A stretch of 15,949 bases of DNA, from assembly GCA_029264635.1 (NCBI GenBank), contig JARIAA010000083.1, positions 1-15,949 on the forward strand, written 5' to 3'. Both the position numbers and the translations under genes were made by a program. This DNA comes from Psychrobacter sp. GTDB taxonomy: Bacteria; Pseudomonadota; Gammaproteobacteria; Pseudomonadales; Moraxellaceae. Shown here piece by piece: positions 15,876-15,949 of the stretch. Each line of letters begins with the position of its first letter. The stretch's first letter is position 1. The notes below the pieces were generated by a model, which saw only the letters and a list, made by a program, of their open reading frames with translations, searched no databases and was not told where the DNA came from.

Positions 15876-15949
15876 CTACGAGCGATATTGATTGATTGTT
15901 TCAAACAACTCATCTTTACTAAATGGCTTGGTCAAATACTCATCTGAAC
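15876..15949 (-). CDS. pilG: PilG, CheY-like response regulator (3' end only)
   Basis: The last 23 codons and the TAG of a gene entering from the right edge encode SDEYLTKPFSKDELFETINQ and then YRS. The TKPF segment contains the conserved receiver lysine and cis-proline, followed by the last helix of a CheY-like domain. Directly upstream of pilH, this is the expected place of pilG, whose product promotes pilus extension and cAMP production with FimV and CyaB in Pseudomonas. The rest of the gene lies outside the window. Confidence 0.85.
   Translation of the reverse strand, partial: SDEYLTKPFSKDELFETINQYRS

Overview
The window looks like chromosomal DNA of a gammaproteobacterium of the Moraxellaceae, most likely Psychrobacter or a close relative. 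The reasons are the moderately AT-rich composition, a MinE with the short N-terminus MSKKKGFW, and a complete Pil-Chp twitching-motility chemosensory cluster of the Pseudomonas/Acinetobacter type. The genus is inferred from remembered family resemblance, not from a search. I see no mobile element, RNA gene or CRISPR array.

Left part (1-2714, + strand): the last 32 codons of an unidentified gene, then the division-site selection genes minC, minD and minE. minC is separated from minDE by 427 bases of non-coding DNA holding a plausible separate minD promoter. minD and minE abut. A strong 13-bp hairpin terminator after minE faces the convergent gene.

Middle (2769-3400, - strand): a stand-alone di-haem cytochrome b561-type membrane protein with a candidate promoter of its own.

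Right part (3498-15949, - strand): the type IV pilus chemosensory operon in transcription order: pilG (3' end only), pilH, pilI, pilJ, pilK, chpA, a detached receiver domain, chpB and a divergent chpC-like gene. PilJ (MCP) would signal through PilI (CheW) to the giant multi-HPt kinase ChpA. ChpA would phosphorylate PilG and PilH, which control pilus extension and retraction and cAMP signalling. PilK (CheR) and ChpB (CheB) would adapt PilJ by methylation and demethylation.

Two departures from the textbook cluster stand out. First, the C-terminal receiver that is normally part of ChpA is cut off by one in-frame TAG codon; the frame stays open on both sides and there is no convincing re-start signal. 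Second, PilJ has lost essentially its whole periplasmic sensor: its two membrane helices are joined by about nine residues, while the HAMP and signalling domains are well preserved. If both are real, this Pil-Chp system has a rewired input (no periplasmic pilin-sensing domain) and possibly a kinase made in short and long forms.
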